From NCBI GenBank assembly GCA_032716605.1, contig CM064552.1, forward strand, positions 4,673,103 through 4,737,102: a stretch of 64,000 bases of DNA. Direction: 5' to 3'. This document shows, piece after piece, positions 42,101 to 44,740 of this stretch. Numbering within the stretch: the first letter of the stretch is position 1; each line of letters starts with the position of its first letter. Position numbers and translations under genes: made by a program. The DNA is from Paralithodes platypus (Eukaryota; Arthropoda; Malacostraca; Decapoda; Lithodidae). Under the pieces are notes generated by a model. The model searched no databases. It saw nothing but the letters and a program-made list of their open reading frames with translations, and was not told where the DNA came from.

Positions 42101-44740
42101 GACTGCATTTCACACAACCACTTACGCCAACAACACAATCTACACTCAATGAGAGCTCTGTGGGAAAGCCCGATCGTGGCCATGGCCTTCCTCAGGGACT
42201 CAGGGCTGTTCGGCCGGGCAGCTTAGGGAACAACAACAACAACAACAACTATACTTATAAATGTTAATAAAATCCTCCTACTCAAGGAGACAGAAACGGG
42301 CGAGAGAACCCGAAAGTGGTACCGGACCCTGAGAGTAGGAACTTTAAATGTTGTTTCTGTTCGGGCTCTGTCTCGTGTCGGCCACCCTCAGCAGTGGGGT
42401 GTGTGCCCGAATATATACATACTGTACATACATACATAATTGTTATGTATATAATGTGCATATAAAGGTGGTAAAGGTGGCTAGACCTCCATCAACCTTA
42501 GAAAATCACCCCCTAGACCCCCTTTCAAGACAAATTTGTACATTTTTCGGTAGATATATGTCCCGACCGAAGGCCGATTCCTTCTAAAATTAGAGGCTCG
42601 CTTACGCTCGCCAGGAAAAAATCGACACCTAAATGGCACGAAAGGTCTTTATATTGACAAAGAAATGGGGCAAAAGGTCTCAAATTCGCCAAACTAATAT
42701 AACGAACGTCATAAAACCTCAAAACTAATACGCTAAACATGAGGGAGAAGGGGATTCAGAACAAACAAGCACTACCGGTACCCCCTTAAGTTGTATGAAA
42801 TAGCATAATGTAAAGAAGATATTGAAAAGGGGCGCTGCGTTCCCGCAGGGGGGGGGGGGGGGGATGGGCAGCTTTTCTGACCCCCCCCCCCCCCTCCCCT
42901 TTTCCTCGTGTTTAGCCCCATTAGTTTTGAGATGTTAAGATTTTAAGACTTTTCACCCCTATTCGTTCTCAATACTAGGAACTTCCCTGCCATGTAGGTG
43001 TCCATTTTTGTCCTGGCGAGCGTAAGCGAGCCTGTAATTATTGGAGTAACCGGCCTTCGGCCTGGACATGATATTATTCTACCGAAAAATGTACACATTT
43101 ATCTTGAAGGGGATTTTTTTTTTTTTTTTTTTTTCAAGTTTGATGGAGGTCTAGCGAGGAAATTAAAAAATGCCTTAATAAACTAAATTAATACATAGAC
43201 GAAAAACAAGCACTACCCCCTTAAGCTGTATAGAGGGCCTTCCTAAGCTGTATAAAATAGAATAATCTAAAGAAGATATTGAAAAAAGGCGCTGTGTTCC
43301 CGCGGAGTTAATTGGAGGAGGGTACGCCGTGTTCTAATTGGCCAGGAATAATAAAAGGTAGCCGCTGATTGGTCCCCCTTATCCGGACACTGACCGCTGA
43401 TTGGCCGGCTATAACGAACCCTTCAACATAATGCTTGGTTATATTTTACATTCTGCTTTAACCATATCTAGTCCGAGGTCCTTTGTTTACTTGTTATTGA
43501 GGAATTTAATTGTTTTTGTGTCATTTTAGAACAATATATATTTTAGTTTGTCCCCTAGGCTAACAAATACGCCTCCCCAGACTTCCTTCAAACTACAAAA
43601 TTCCACACTCCTTTCAAGATAAATCTGTAGCCTACATTTTAATACCAATGCGATTTATAGTACCATGCTTCTTAATACAATGAGTGTGTCCTACTTTACC
43701 ATGCGACTTAATACCAATGCGACTTGTACCATACTTCTTAATACAAAGCATGAGTCTTACTGTACCATGTGCCTTAATACCAATGCAAAGTGTACCATGC
43801 ATCTTAATACCAATGTGATTTACAGTACCATGCTTCTTAATACAAAGCGTGTGTCTTATTGTACCATGCATCTTAATACCAATGTGATTTACAGTACCAT
43901 GCTTCTTAATACAAAGCGTGTGTCTTATTGTACCATGCATCTTAATACCAATGTGATTTACAGTACCATGCTTCTTAATACAAAGCGTGTGTCTTATTGT
44001 ACCATGCGTCTTAATACCAATGTGATTTACAGTACCGTACCATGCTTCTTAATACAAAGCGTGTGTCTTATTGTACCATGCGTCTTAATACCAATGTGAT
44101 TTACAGTACCATGCTTCTTAATACAAAGCGTGTGTCTTATTGTACCATGCGTCTTAATACCAATGTGATTTACAGTACCGTACCATGCTTCTTAATACAA
44201 ACGATGTGCGTCTTCTTGTACCATGCATTTAATACTAATGTGATCTATAGAACCATGCTTCTTAATACAAAGCGTGTGTCTTATTGTACCATGCGTCTTA
44301 ATACCAATGCAACTTGTAGTACCGTGCCTTTTAAAACGATGTGCGTCTTCTTGTACCATGCATTTAATACTAATGTGATCTATAGAACCATGCTTCTTAA
44401 TGCAATGCGTGTGTCTTACAGTACCATGCGTCGTAATACCAATGCTTCTTAATACAATGCGTGCGTGTCATACTTTACCATGCGTATTTATACCAATGCG
44501 ATTTGTACCATGCTTCTTAATTATACCGTAAAACTTGCAAAATAAACAAACCAAACCTGGGACGGCACAAGGTAAACGCAAAGGAACTAATCAAAATCAC
44601 TATGTGGAAATAACGCTTAATAAAATTAAATTTGAAATAAAAGAACACAATCAATCCCTGCGTGTGTAATACTTACTAGCCTGACCATTCTTCTGAGGAT
44701 TGCCCAGCTTCAGCGGACTCAGGACTCGAGCCACACTCAT
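407..44740 (-). CDS. TRIM-cyclophilin protein: RING, B-box, coiled coil, cyclophilin (10 exons joined)
   Basis: Predicted RBCC-type E3 ubiquitin ligase with a C-terminal cyclophilin (peptidyl-prolyl cis-trans isomerase) domain. Minus-strand exons: 44740-44677, 22864-22668, 21883-21635, about 16167-15915, 15149-14932, 11582-11514, 3072-2871, 2364-2139, 1281-1125, 491-407. Every junction keeps the reading frame (phases 1,0,0,0,2,2,0,1,2). With the longest exon-4 option the total is 1758 nt, 585 residues plus stop. On that numbering the RING is C51, C54, C70, H72, C75, C78, C90, C93. The B-box2 is C136, H139, C147, C150, C155, C158, H163, H169. The coiled coil spans about 180-335, a Gly/Ser linker lies near 340-362, and the cyclophilin domain covers about 420-585. 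By family knowledge the RING should recruit an E2, the coiled coil dimerises, and the cyclophilin domain would bind a proline-containing ligand. Uncertain points are the exon-4 acceptor and whether further upstream exons exist. The gene hosts nearly all transposons of the window in its introns. Confidence 0.85.
492..967. other. Intron 9, left part, no recognised feature
   Basis: AT-rich intronic sequence. I see no coding or structural signal beyond short AT runs. Confidence 0.5.
968..1064. repeat. GA/GACA microsatellite
   Basis: A run of AG dinucleotides with an internal CAGAGA tract, intronic. The Arg/Glu-rich open frame over it comes only from the repeat. Confidence 0.9.
1125..1281 (-). 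CDS. Exon 9: cyclophilin core (SQFF motif)
   Basis: Acceptor CTTCCCCAG before 1281 and strong donor GTAAGT from 1124. The phase is 1 in and 2 out. It encodes the central cyclophilin strands: GSQFFIHV corresponds to the conserved GSQFFI segment (CypA Gln111, Phe113), and [14 protein letters not shown] corresponds to HVVFGKVVEGMDVV (CypA His126). The stretch holding CypA Trp121 is shortened and reads KKYSYT, so that tryptophan is absent. The codons running into the intron give an immediate TAA (1123-1121), so intron retention would end the protein here without its last strand. Confidence 0.85.
1320..1430 (-). repeat. Dispersed non-LTR 3' end motif with ATA/GATA tail
   Basis: Contains the motif CTGTCTCGAGTCGGCCACCC in plus orientation, followed by an AT/GATA tract. 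The same motif recurs near 7190, 7570, 15200, 28500, 35465 and 42375, and more degenerately near 46580. Confidence 0.5.
1430..1650. repeat. Degenerate copy of the foldback repeat family
   Basis: Contains CACCCCAT..CAGGTAT twice and GGGGAAGTGATAGCGA, related to the GGCGAGCGATAGCGAGCC element repeated across the window (compare 45318-45632). Confidence 0.45.
1737..2095 (-). pseudogene. LINE ORF2 C-terminal fragment (degraded)
   Basis: The minus-strand translation gives [23 protein letters not shown] and [12 protein letters not shown], then after a frameshift [14 protein letters not shown] and [10 protein letters not shown] with a TAA near 1738. These are the conserved C-terminal blocks of non-LTR retrotransposon ORF2 proteins. 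The fragment lies in intron 8, directly downstream of the cyclophilin exon on the same strand. An uncorrected gene predictor would therefore fuse the two into a false chimeric ORF (1834-2376). Confidence 0.75.
2139..2364 (-). CDS. Exon 8: cyclophilin N-terminal half (active-site Arg and Gln)
   Basis: Encodes [33 protein letters not shown] and [14 protein letters not shown]. These align with the CypA blocks RIVIELRADVVPKTAENF, ALCTGEKGFGYKGS and HRVIPGFMCQGGDF. The catalytic Arg (CypA Arg55) and Gln63 are kept, while Phe60 and Met61 are both Trp. The acceptor is a tandem GAGCAG (2369-2365), so a one-residue alternative start is possible. The donor GTCATT at 2138 is weak but gives the only phase that joins exon 9 in frame. 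Confidence 0.88.
2735..2825. repeat. GAGTGTGAG-type microsatellite
   Basis: Imperfect GAGTGTGAGAG repeats immediately downstream of the exon 7 donor region, inside intron 7. Confidence 0.8.
2871..3072 (-). CDS. Exon 7: disordered linker and first cyclophilin strand
   Basis: Acceptor GTTGTGCCAG before 3072 and donor CAG|GTACGT after 2871. Phase 2 in and 0 out chooses the frame beginning (R)SPGSPARGC. The first about 55 residues are Ser/Arg/Pro/Gly-rich and look unstructured. The end, [12 protein letters not shown], corresponds to cyclophilin strand 1 (usually VFFDVTIGGEP). Exons 7 and 8 together therefore complete the N-terminal part of the domain. Confidence 0.8.
3429..3874 (-). mobile_element. 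Non-autonomous retroelement with CAA tail (copy 1)
   Basis: A (CAA)n tail at the low-coordinate end and the segment GGGGCTGTTC/GGCCAGGCAGC-like next to it match the 3' end of the LINE at 26885-28375. Flanking copies of CATCATGCA at 3420-3428 and 3875-3883 form a target-site duplication inside a mariner remnant. Other copies are 9121-9305, 12110-12538 and 46889-47155. Confidence 0.8.
3678..3775. repeat. Near-perfect 98-bp palindrome
   Basis: Arms of 48 bp (start TCAAGTGGTGGCGTC, end GACGCCACCACTTGA) are separated by a 2-base loop. It lies inside the CAA-tailed element. The related copy at 12210-12260 has only a short stem, so the palindrome is specific to this copy. Confidence 0.9.
4131..4479. 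other. Intronic, no recognised feature
   Basis: AT-rich intron 6 sequence with a CACACACACC run near 4380. No gene or element was recognised. Confidence 0.4.
4480..4690. repeat. Dispersed hairpin repeat with GGGTATAT/ATATACCC motifs
   Basis: Contains inverted AGAGGTAAATCACTATCA / TAGTGATTTACCTATCTTAT and the motif ATATACCCTTTTCATACC. The latter recurs three times at 59330-59630. Confidence 0.6.
4803..4829. repeat. Poly(T) tract
   Basis: 27 consecutive T, possibly the poly(A) tail of a minus-strand retroelement that I cannot otherwise recognise. Confidence 0.8.
5113..5225 (+). repeat. tRNA-like SINE head with inverted duplication
   Basis: The plus strand has TGGCCGAGTGGTTACGG (A-box like) and GGGTTCGAATCC (B box), as in Ser/Leu-type tRNA-derived SINEs. 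The acceptor ends do not pair, so it is not a functional tRNA. The first 32 nt (5146-5177) are inverted-duplicated immediately upstream (5113-5144) with one mismatch and a 1-nt spacer. Confidence 0.7.
5667..5873. mobile_element. MITE family A, copy 1
   Basis: Terminal inverted repeats GGTGTCAAAC and GTTTGACACT bound about 205 bp of AT-rich sequence. The interior matches 16168-16368 closely and 58140-58517 more loosely. There are no coding signals. Confidence 0.75.
5885..6220. repeat. Loose inverted-repeat element
   Basis: ACAACTCAACC near 5910 and GGTTGAGTTG near 6195 are inverted, as are GGTCTCCCTC and GAGGGAGACC-like segments near 5980 and 6160. It is probably an old hairpin element. The boundaries are approximate. 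Confidence 0.4.
6221..6559. other. Intronic, no recognised feature
   Basis: AT-rich intron sequence in which I see no gene or repeat element. Confidence 0.4.
6560..6715. repeat. Dispersed repeat shared with 44525-44660
   Basis: GATTGTGTTCTTTTATT, AAGCG..CCACATAG and TTGGTTTGTTTAGTTTGCAAG recur in inverse orientation at 44525-44660, next to the first exon. A short piece also appears near 22445. Confidence 0.65.
6735..7310 (-). repeat. Dispersed retroelement 3' end with GATA tail
   Basis: GGTGGATGGGACT..CAGCCTTGG occurs twice in tandem (6743, 6810), followed by a segment also found inverted at 10840-11240. A minus-strand copy of the CTCGAGTCGGCCACCCCCAG motif then abuts a GATA microsatellite at 7105. 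The structure suggests a non-LTR retroelement 3' end with a tetranucleotide tail. Confidence 0.6.
7311..9000. other. Intron 6, no gene recognised
   Basis: The only recognised piece is an isolated copy of the GTCGGCCACCCCCAG motif at 7575-7610. ACTTTATTGTTCTA-type segments near 8820 and 9030 suggest a small local duplication. Confidence 0.4.
9121..9305 (-). mobile_element. Non-autonomous CAA-tailed retroelement, copy 2 (truncated)
   Basis: A TGT/TTG tail at 9121-9141, then AGCTGCCTGGCCGAACAGCC and the body shared with copies 1, 3 and 4. It ends at ACGCCCGGGAAAA and lacks the palindrome and 5' part. Confidence 0.75.
9644..10061. mobile_element. TTAA-flanked MITE (piggyBac-like ends)
   Basis: TTAA at 9640-9643 and 10062-10065 flank inverted ends CCCTTTCACTGCGG and CCGCAGCGTAAGGG. 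TTAA target sites with CCCTT-type ends are typical of piggyBac-derived MITEs. The interior has no coding frame. Confidence 0.75.
10070..10789. other. Intronic, no recognised feature
   Basis: No gene or element recognised apart from AT-rich runs. ACAAGACTTTACTGTA near 10735 resembles sequence near 8820. Confidence 0.4.
10790..11240 (+). repeat. Dispersed retroelement 3' end, inverted relative to 6735-7310
   Basis: The TATC microsatellite at 10843-10860 is followed by GTCTAACTCCC..GATGGCCATAC and two tandem AAGGCTGACGAGTCCCATCC blocks. It is the inverse of the 6735-7110 arrangement. Confidence 0.65.
11514..11582 (-). CDS. Exon 6: glycine-rich linker exon
   Basis: A 69-nt exon, phase 2 in and 2 out, with acceptor CTGCCCGGAG and donor GCG|GTAGGT. 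It encodes GSGVA, eight consecutive Gly (seven GGT and one GGC), then SGTSTPDPP. It joins exon 5 (GG|T) and exon 7 (CG|G) in frame and can be skipped without changing the frame. The GGT run is a trinucleotide repeat, so linker length may vary between individuals. It is short and low complexity, hence the lower confidence. Confidence 0.65.
11616..12005. repeat. Segment flanked by about 45-bp direct repeats, with a tRNA-like SINE
   Basis: TTAAGGAACACCCC..TTCTT..CATTAATCCTCCAT-like sequence occurs at 11616-11662 and again at 11960-12005. Between them a minus-strand tRNA-like unit (TGGTGTAATGGTTTAGGTG, then TTCGAATCCCGGGAGG, 11700-11790) and a small hairpin (11775-11865) are visible. Confidence 0.55.
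12110..12538 (+). mobile_element. Non-autonomous CAA-tailed retroelement, copy 3
   Basis: Plus orientation, ending GGGGCTGTTCGGCCAGGCAG..GGGGAACAACAACAACAAC. It shares CATACCCATAGCTTACTCTG and the rest of the body with copy 1. Confidence 0.75.
12545..13105. other. Intronic, no recognised feature
   Basis: AT-rich intron 5 sequence without recognisable genes or repeats. Confidence 0.4.
13106..13460 (-). pseudogene. LINE ORF2 C-terminal fragment with TATC microsatellites
   Basis: Minus translation of 13328-13125 contains [24 protein letters not shown] and [12 protein letters not shown], the arginine/glycine-rich tail common at the C-terminus of non-LTR retrotransposon reverse transcriptases. 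TATC repeats at 13106-13128 and 13425-13440 flank it, as expected for a LINE with a tetranucleotide 3' tail. Confidence 0.7.
13700..13912. mobile_element. MITE family B, copy 1
   Basis: Inverted ends CTATAAGGAAGTTGGAGCTG and CAGCTCCAACTTCCTTATAG enclose AT-rich sequence. A related copy lies at 23535-23735. Confidence 0.8.
14107..14320. mobile_element. TTAA-flanked MITE, second family
   Basis: TTAACCCTTGCAAGA at the left and TCTCAAGGGTTAA at the right are inverted, with TTAA at both edges. The interior has inverted TGGCTATTACTAGATGATTT and TAATCTAATGATAGCCAGA. Related hairpins are at 26530-26755, 33490-33715, 40390-40615 and 62810-62990. Confidence 0.75.
14400..14905. repeat. Diverged tandem repeat of about 70 bp
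   Basis: About seven diverged units contain AAGAATGAATAATAAACTTG..CACTA..ATATGGCTATA. The array stops about 26 bp before the exon 5 donor. Confidence 0.7.
14932..15149 (-). CDS. Exon 5: second coiled-coil segment
   Basis: Acceptor ACTTCCCTCAG before 15149 and donor GTGAGT from 14931, phase 0 in and 2 out. It encodes [20 protein letters not shown] and continues through [16 protein letters not shown] and [15 protein letters not shown] to [12 protein letters not shown]. The spacing of hydrophobic residues is that of an amphipathic coiled coil, as expected C-terminal to a B-box in TRIM proteins. Confidence 0.8.
15165..15260 (-). repeat. Dispersed retroelement 3' motif with GTAT tail
   Basis: TGTATGTATG followed by CAGGCACATACCCCATAGC and CGACTCGAGACAGAG, the same motif as at 7140-7200 and elsewhere. 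It lies immediately upstream of the exon 5 acceptor on the coding strand. Confidence 0.65.
15660..15878. mobile_element. Small hairpin element
   Basis: CTCTGTGTCTTTTCAACTGAC near the left edge and GTCAGTTGAAAGACACAGAG near the right are inverted, about 165 bp apart. It ends about 40 bp from the exon 4 donor. Confidence 0.65.
15915..16167 (-). CDS. Exon 4: first coiled-coil segment (5' boundary uncertain)
   Basis: Donor GAT|GTAAGA after 15915 is clear and phase 0. The peptide [19 protein letters not shown] continues through [28 protein letters not shown] and [21 protein letters not shown], a strong amphipathic helix. The 5' edge is problematic: a TA-flanked MITE (16168-16368) abuts the exon, and no canonical AG lies between it and the TTLDEL codons. 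Phase-0 options are an AG inside the MITE (exon from 16205, adding about 13 MITE-derived residues) or an internal AG with the exon from 16118. Both keep the frame with exon 3. Confidence 0.75.
16168..16368. mobile_element. MITE family A, copy 2, abutting coding exon 4
   Basis: Ends CAGGGCGCCAAAC and GGTTTGAAACCCTG are imperfectly inverted, with TA at 16166-16167 and 16369-16370 as a probable target-site duplication (Tc1/mariner type). The interior matches 5667-5873. Confidence 0.85.
16410..16592. mobile_element. Long hairpin element
   Basis: The left arm GGATGGACTGGGTGGGGG-like to CAACCAATCTTCAG and the right arm CTGAAGATCGGTTGTCC to CCCAATCCATCC are about 85 bp each with few mismatches and almost no loop. 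The interior GATTCTTTATTCTCTAA is mirrored by TTAGAGAATAAAGAATC. Confidence 0.8.
16895..17146 (+). pseudogene. LINE with CAA tail, left part of an interrupted copy
   Basis: Translation matches the C-terminal third of the LINE at 26885-28375 ([39 protein letters not shown]). It stops at a point that continues at 20931, so the CR1 element between them is a nested insertion. Confidence 0.85.
17148..17737 (+). pseudogene. CR1 ORF1 fragment with SGNH/GDSL esterase-like domain
   Basis: Contains [17 protein letters not shown] and [10 protein letters not shown], corresponding to the GDS (Ser), GxND and DxxH blocks of SGNH hydrolases. Such a domain is known in ORF1 of CR1-clade LINEs. The open frame begins in the flanking LINE (17096), so the first about 17 residues are not CR1. 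The N-terminus of ORF1 is missing. It ends at TAA about 84 bp before ORF2. Confidence 0.75.
17821..18480 (+). pseudogene. CR1 ORF2, endonuclease domain (broken)
   Basis: ATG at 17821. [27 protein letters not shown] and LALIYRPP are blocks of the AP-endonuclease domain. A TGA stop interrupts after [13 protein letters not shown]. The IFGDFN block follows in the same frame (18309 on), and frames then shift before 18485. Confidence 0.8.
18485..20027 (+). pseudogene. CR1 ORF2, linker and reverse transcriptase
   Basis: After SDHRTI (end of the endonuclease) and a frameshift near 18830, the reverse transcriptase runs open from 18855. It contains [68 protein letters not shown] and the catalytic FADDT. 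A stop at 20025 ends the frame early. Confidence 0.85.
20048..20674 (+). pseudogene. CR1 ORF2, C-terminal domain
   Basis: [43 protein letters not shown] and, after a TGA near 20406, [20 protein letters not shown] and FKLRLDKYL. These are the standard CR1/Jockey C-terminal blocks. Confidence 0.85.
20931..21430 (+). pseudogene. LINE with CAA tail, right part of the interrupted copy
   Basis: Resumes with TACATGGCAACACACCCATAG and runs to GGGGCTGTTCGGCCAGGCAG and (CAACAA)n. The zinc-knuckle-like CPGCN..H..C region is present. The frame near 21165-21200 is intact here, whereas the copies in the tandem block share a 1-bp deletion at that point. Confidence 0.8.
21635..21883 (-). CDS. Exon 3: end of RING and B-box type 2
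   Basis: Acceptor CTGACATTGCAG before 21883 and donor CACAAG|GTACCT after 21635, phase 0 at both ends (83 codons). It starts VVCPTCSRV, supplying the last two RING cysteines. The B-box2 reads [15 protein letters not shown] and [16 protein letters not shown]: Cys-x2-His, Cys-x2-Cys, Cys-x2-Cys, His, His, all eight ligands present. Between RING and B-box lies about 43 residues of linker. Confidence 0.9.
21950..22260. repeat. Foldback family fragment
   Basis: GACCTCCATCAAGC, GTCTCGGCCGAAGGCCGG and GGCTCGCTATCGCTCGCC mark the same family as 28605-29290. This is a single arm. Confidence 0.7.
22270..22660. other. Intron 2, no recognised gene
   Basis: AT-rich, with a short piece (GGTTTGTTTGTTTTGCAAG) of the repeat also found at 6560-6715. 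Confidence 0.4.
22668..22864 (-). CDS. Exon 2: polyglycine stretch and C3HC4 RING
   Basis: Acceptor TGTTGTCCCCAG before 22864 and donor GGCAAG|GTAAGA after 22668, phase 1 in and 0 out. It opens with ten Gly codons, then [16 protein letters not shown] and the RING: CGGC, then [19 protein letters not shown], completed by CPTC in exon 3. An in-exon ATG (MTEGL, codon 37 of the joined model) could serve as an alternative start that drops the glycine stretch. Confidence 0.9.
22900..23530. other. Intron 1, no recognised gene
   Basis: Unrecognised sequence with a short ACAC run near 23200 and a possible degraded TTAA-type MITE end (CTCAAAGGGTTAATAA) near 23470. Confidence 0.4.
23535..23735. mobile_element. 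MITE family B, copy 2
   Basis: GGCTATGAGGGAGTTGGAGCT and AACTCCAACTTCTTATAGCC are inverted, and TAAATATCGAT is shared with 13730-13860. Confidence 0.7.
23990..24113. repeat. TA microsatellite
   Basis: About 120 bp of TA dinucleotides. Tyr/Ile-repeat frames over it are artefacts. Confidence 0.9.
24140..24245 (-). repeat. tRNA-derived SINE head
   Basis: Minus strand: CACGCCGTGGTCGAGTGAGA (A-box like), then GGTTTGAGTCCTGGC (B-box like). Confidence 0.5.
24290..24560. repeat. Foldback family fragment (single arm)
   Basis: TTCCTGGCGACTGATAGCGAG, CTGCCGAAAAATGTACAAA and ATGGAGGTCAAGGGAACAA are the ordered motifs of the family. Confidence 0.6.
25549..26448 (+). CDS. Unrecognised four-transmembrane protein, copy 1 (intact)
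   Basis: A single uninterrupted exon of 299 codons. The start context GTAATGG is favourable (purine at -3, G at +4). Residues 1-65 are acidic and Ser/Thr-rich ([15 protein letters not shown]) and likely cytosolic. Four hydrophobic segments follow: about 70-95 ([18 protein letters not shown]), 178-202 ([19 protein letters not shown]), 207-238 ([19 protein letters not shown]) and 254-277 ([18 protein letters not shown]). The loop between segments 1 and 2 is about 85 residues and lacks cysteines, so it is not a tetraspanin. An AATAAA lies near 26685. The gene is antisense within intron 1 of the TRIM-cyclophilin gene. I do not recognise the family. Absence of introns could mean a retrogene or a captured transposon gene. 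Confidence 0.7.
   Translation: MARKLSITSASETFHDCDSKSMESFTDCRSENSESFTSNEIRITMDSDQTLSEDNLTQQMAEQKSKMGIFRKLWLGLLGFLFFSLLTIDVSCTLYLQVKVAPKIPKDIAGGLSMMVKSGVPVEAILGPNVDSDKFDHFIHVVYKMFKTFPGMPDFDEVIAKYTGIESLPVLKNEVNNGLILLFTTETLLLVSIFSFYFLISAWYRVIAIIICLAFGLSLFACQWAMSLLFYVQILGPLQYFNVIETKPVWYAMQGVQSAVICWFLAKLFIYILALQQTPAIFRRKTQSVDPEPVFDCPV
26530..26755. mobile_element. Degraded TTAA-type hairpin MITE downstream of 4-TM copy 1
   Basis: TTAGCCCTTTGAAGAT and ATCTTGAAAGAATTAA are inverted. GGCTATCATTAGACGATTT and TGTCTAATAGTAGCC mirror each other inside. It contains the only AATAAA after the 4-TM gene. Confidence 0.65.
26885..28375 (+). pseudogene. CAA-tailed LINE, 5'-truncated, unit 1
   Basis: The reverse transcriptase portion begins at [14 protein letters not shown] and continues with [20 protein letters not shown] and the catalytic [10 protein letters not shown]. 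After it come the thumb/C-terminal region ([15 protein letters not shown]) and a [15 protein letters not shown] knuckle, then FLRDSGLFG and (CAA)n. An extra G near 27055 and a 1-bp loss near 28112 break the frame. Confidence 0.85.
28390..28604 (+). repeat. Dispersed retroelement 3' motif, unit 1
   Basis: AGTAGGAACTTTAAATGTTG, GGGCTCTGTCTCGTGTCGGC and a TACATACA tail. The same order is seen inverted at 7100-7310. Copies are at 35360-35570 and 42260-42470. Confidence 0.65.
28605..29290. mobile_element. Foldback element with long inverted arms, unit 1
   Basis: The left arm CTAGACCTCCATCAACC..GGCTCGCTTACGCTCGCC and right arm GGCGAGCGTAAGCGAGCC..GATGGAGGTCTAGCG are inverted over about 260 bp. The centre has G and C homopolymers facing each other (12 G, 7 C). 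Confidence 0.85.
29300..29740. other. Tandem-unit spacer, no gene
   Basis: Contains TGATTGG repeats (GCCGCTGATTGGTC, GACCGCTGATTGGCCGG), i.e. several CCAAT-box-like inverted motifs within 110 bp near 29450-29525. No ORF. Confidence 0.4.
29755..30796. repeat. 69-bp minisatellite array, unit 1
   Basis: Unit of 36+33 bp; each half starts ACCATGCNTCTTAATAC. About 15 copies. Because 69 is divisible by 3, all frames repeat, and long ORFs appear on both strands (23-residue period) without being genes. Confidence 0.9.
30797..32003 (-). pseudogene. Poly(A) LINE, 5'-truncated, at the unit 1/2 junction
   Basis: Poly(T) in plus orientation at 30798-30826 is the tail. Minus translation gives [39 protein letters not shown], the catalytic SYADDSTLH, and [20 protein letters not shown] and [12 protein letters not shown]. 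The truncation lies immediately at the start of the next tandem unit. The apparent ORF runs about 30 codons into unit 2. Confidence 0.88.
32516..33412 (+). pseudogene. Four-transmembrane protein, copy 2 (frameshifted)
   Basis: Same gene as at 25549, but with three 1-bp losses, each in a homopolymer: TTTT to TTT near 32722, CCCC to CCC near 33019 and GGG to GG near 33185. The 5' frame ends soon after residue 68. The pattern could be real decay or uncorrected long-read error. Confidence 0.8.
33860..35345 (+). pseudogene. CAA-tailed LINE, unit 2
   Basis: As in unit 1, without the extra G in the reverse transcriptase, so [10 protein letters not shown] and [13 protein letters not shown] lie in one frame. 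An inserted ACACCATAAACA duplication near 34390 stops the frame. The 1-bp loss near 35085 is shared with units 1 and 3. Confidence 0.85.
35575..36258. mobile_element. Foldback element, unit 2
   Basis: Same structure as 28605-29290, with central homopolymers of about 15 G and 10 C. Confidence 0.85.
36730..37703. repeat. 69-bp minisatellite array, unit 2
   Basis: About 14 copies, same consensus. Several indels (AATACAAGCG, TCTTATGTACC) mark the right end. Confidence 0.9.
37704..38909 (-). pseudogene. Poly(A) LINE at the unit 2/3 junction
   Basis: Nearly identical to 30797-32003, with the same 5' truncation point and the same tail position in the minisatellite. Confidence 0.88.
39417..40316 (+). 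CDS. Unrecognised four-transmembrane protein, copy 3 (intact)
   Basis: 299 codons, full length. By eye it differs from copy 1 at about four bases in 900: three synonymous and one Arg to Ser at residue 43. The four hydrophobic segments are unchanged. The AATAAA found downstream of copy 1 reads AATACA here (near 40552), so 3' processing may differ. Function unknown, as for copy 1. Confidence 0.7.
   Translation: MARKLSITSASETFHDCDSKSMESFTDCRSENSESFTSNEISITMDSDQTLSEDNLTQQMAEQKSKMGIFRKLWLGLLGFLFFSLLTIDVSCTLYLQVKVAPKIPKDIAGGLSMMVKSGVPVEAILGPNVDSDKFDHFIHVVYKMFKTFPGMPDFDEVIAKYTGIESLPVLKNEVNNGLILLFTTETLLLVSIFSFYFLISAWYRVIAIIICLAFGLSLFACQWAMSLLFYVQILGPLQYFNVIETKPVWYAMQGVQSAVICWFLAKLFIYILALQQTPAIFRRKTQSVDPEPVFDCPV
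40765..42250 (+). pseudogene. CAA-tailed LINE, unit 3
   Basis: Same truncation as units 1 and 2. It shares the ACACCATAAACA duplication with unit 2 (near 41290), has a TAA in place of CAA near 41490, and carries a 1-bp loss near 41240. Confidence 0.85.
42478..43160. mobile_element. Foldback element, unit 3
   Basis: Same structure, with the largest central homopolymers: 16 G and about 14 C. Confidence 0.85.
43635..44515. repeat. 69-bp minisatellite array, unit 3
   Basis: About 12 copies. The last four are diverged (GATGTGCGTCTTCTTG, ATTTAATACTAATG), as expected for the original array end. Confidence 0.88.
44525..44660. repeat. Dispersed repeat shared with 6560-6715
   Basis: Inverse of the sequence at 6560-6715 (TTGCAAAATAAACAAACC.., AAATAAAAGAACACAATC). 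It ends about 15 bp from the exon 1 donor. Confidence 0.65.
44677..44740 (-). CDS. Exon 1: start codon exon of the TRIM-cyclophilin gene
   Basis: ATG at 44740, 21 codons ([20 protein letters not shown] plus A) and one base, then a strong donor GTAAGTATT. The open phase 1 joins exon 2 as A|GT (Ser) and gives a continuous frame into polyglycine and the RING. The Kozak context (TCGGATGA) is mediocre, so an upstream non-coding exon may precede it. I inferred this exon from the ATG, the donor quality and the phase. No transcript supports it. Confidence 0.6.

Larger units (their letters stand above)
38910..44515. repeat. Tandem unit 3 (partial, about 5.6 kb)
   Basis: Same order up to the minisatellite, which here runs to its natural end and is followed by unique sequence. 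No poly(A) LINE is present at this right edge. Confidence 0.88.
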
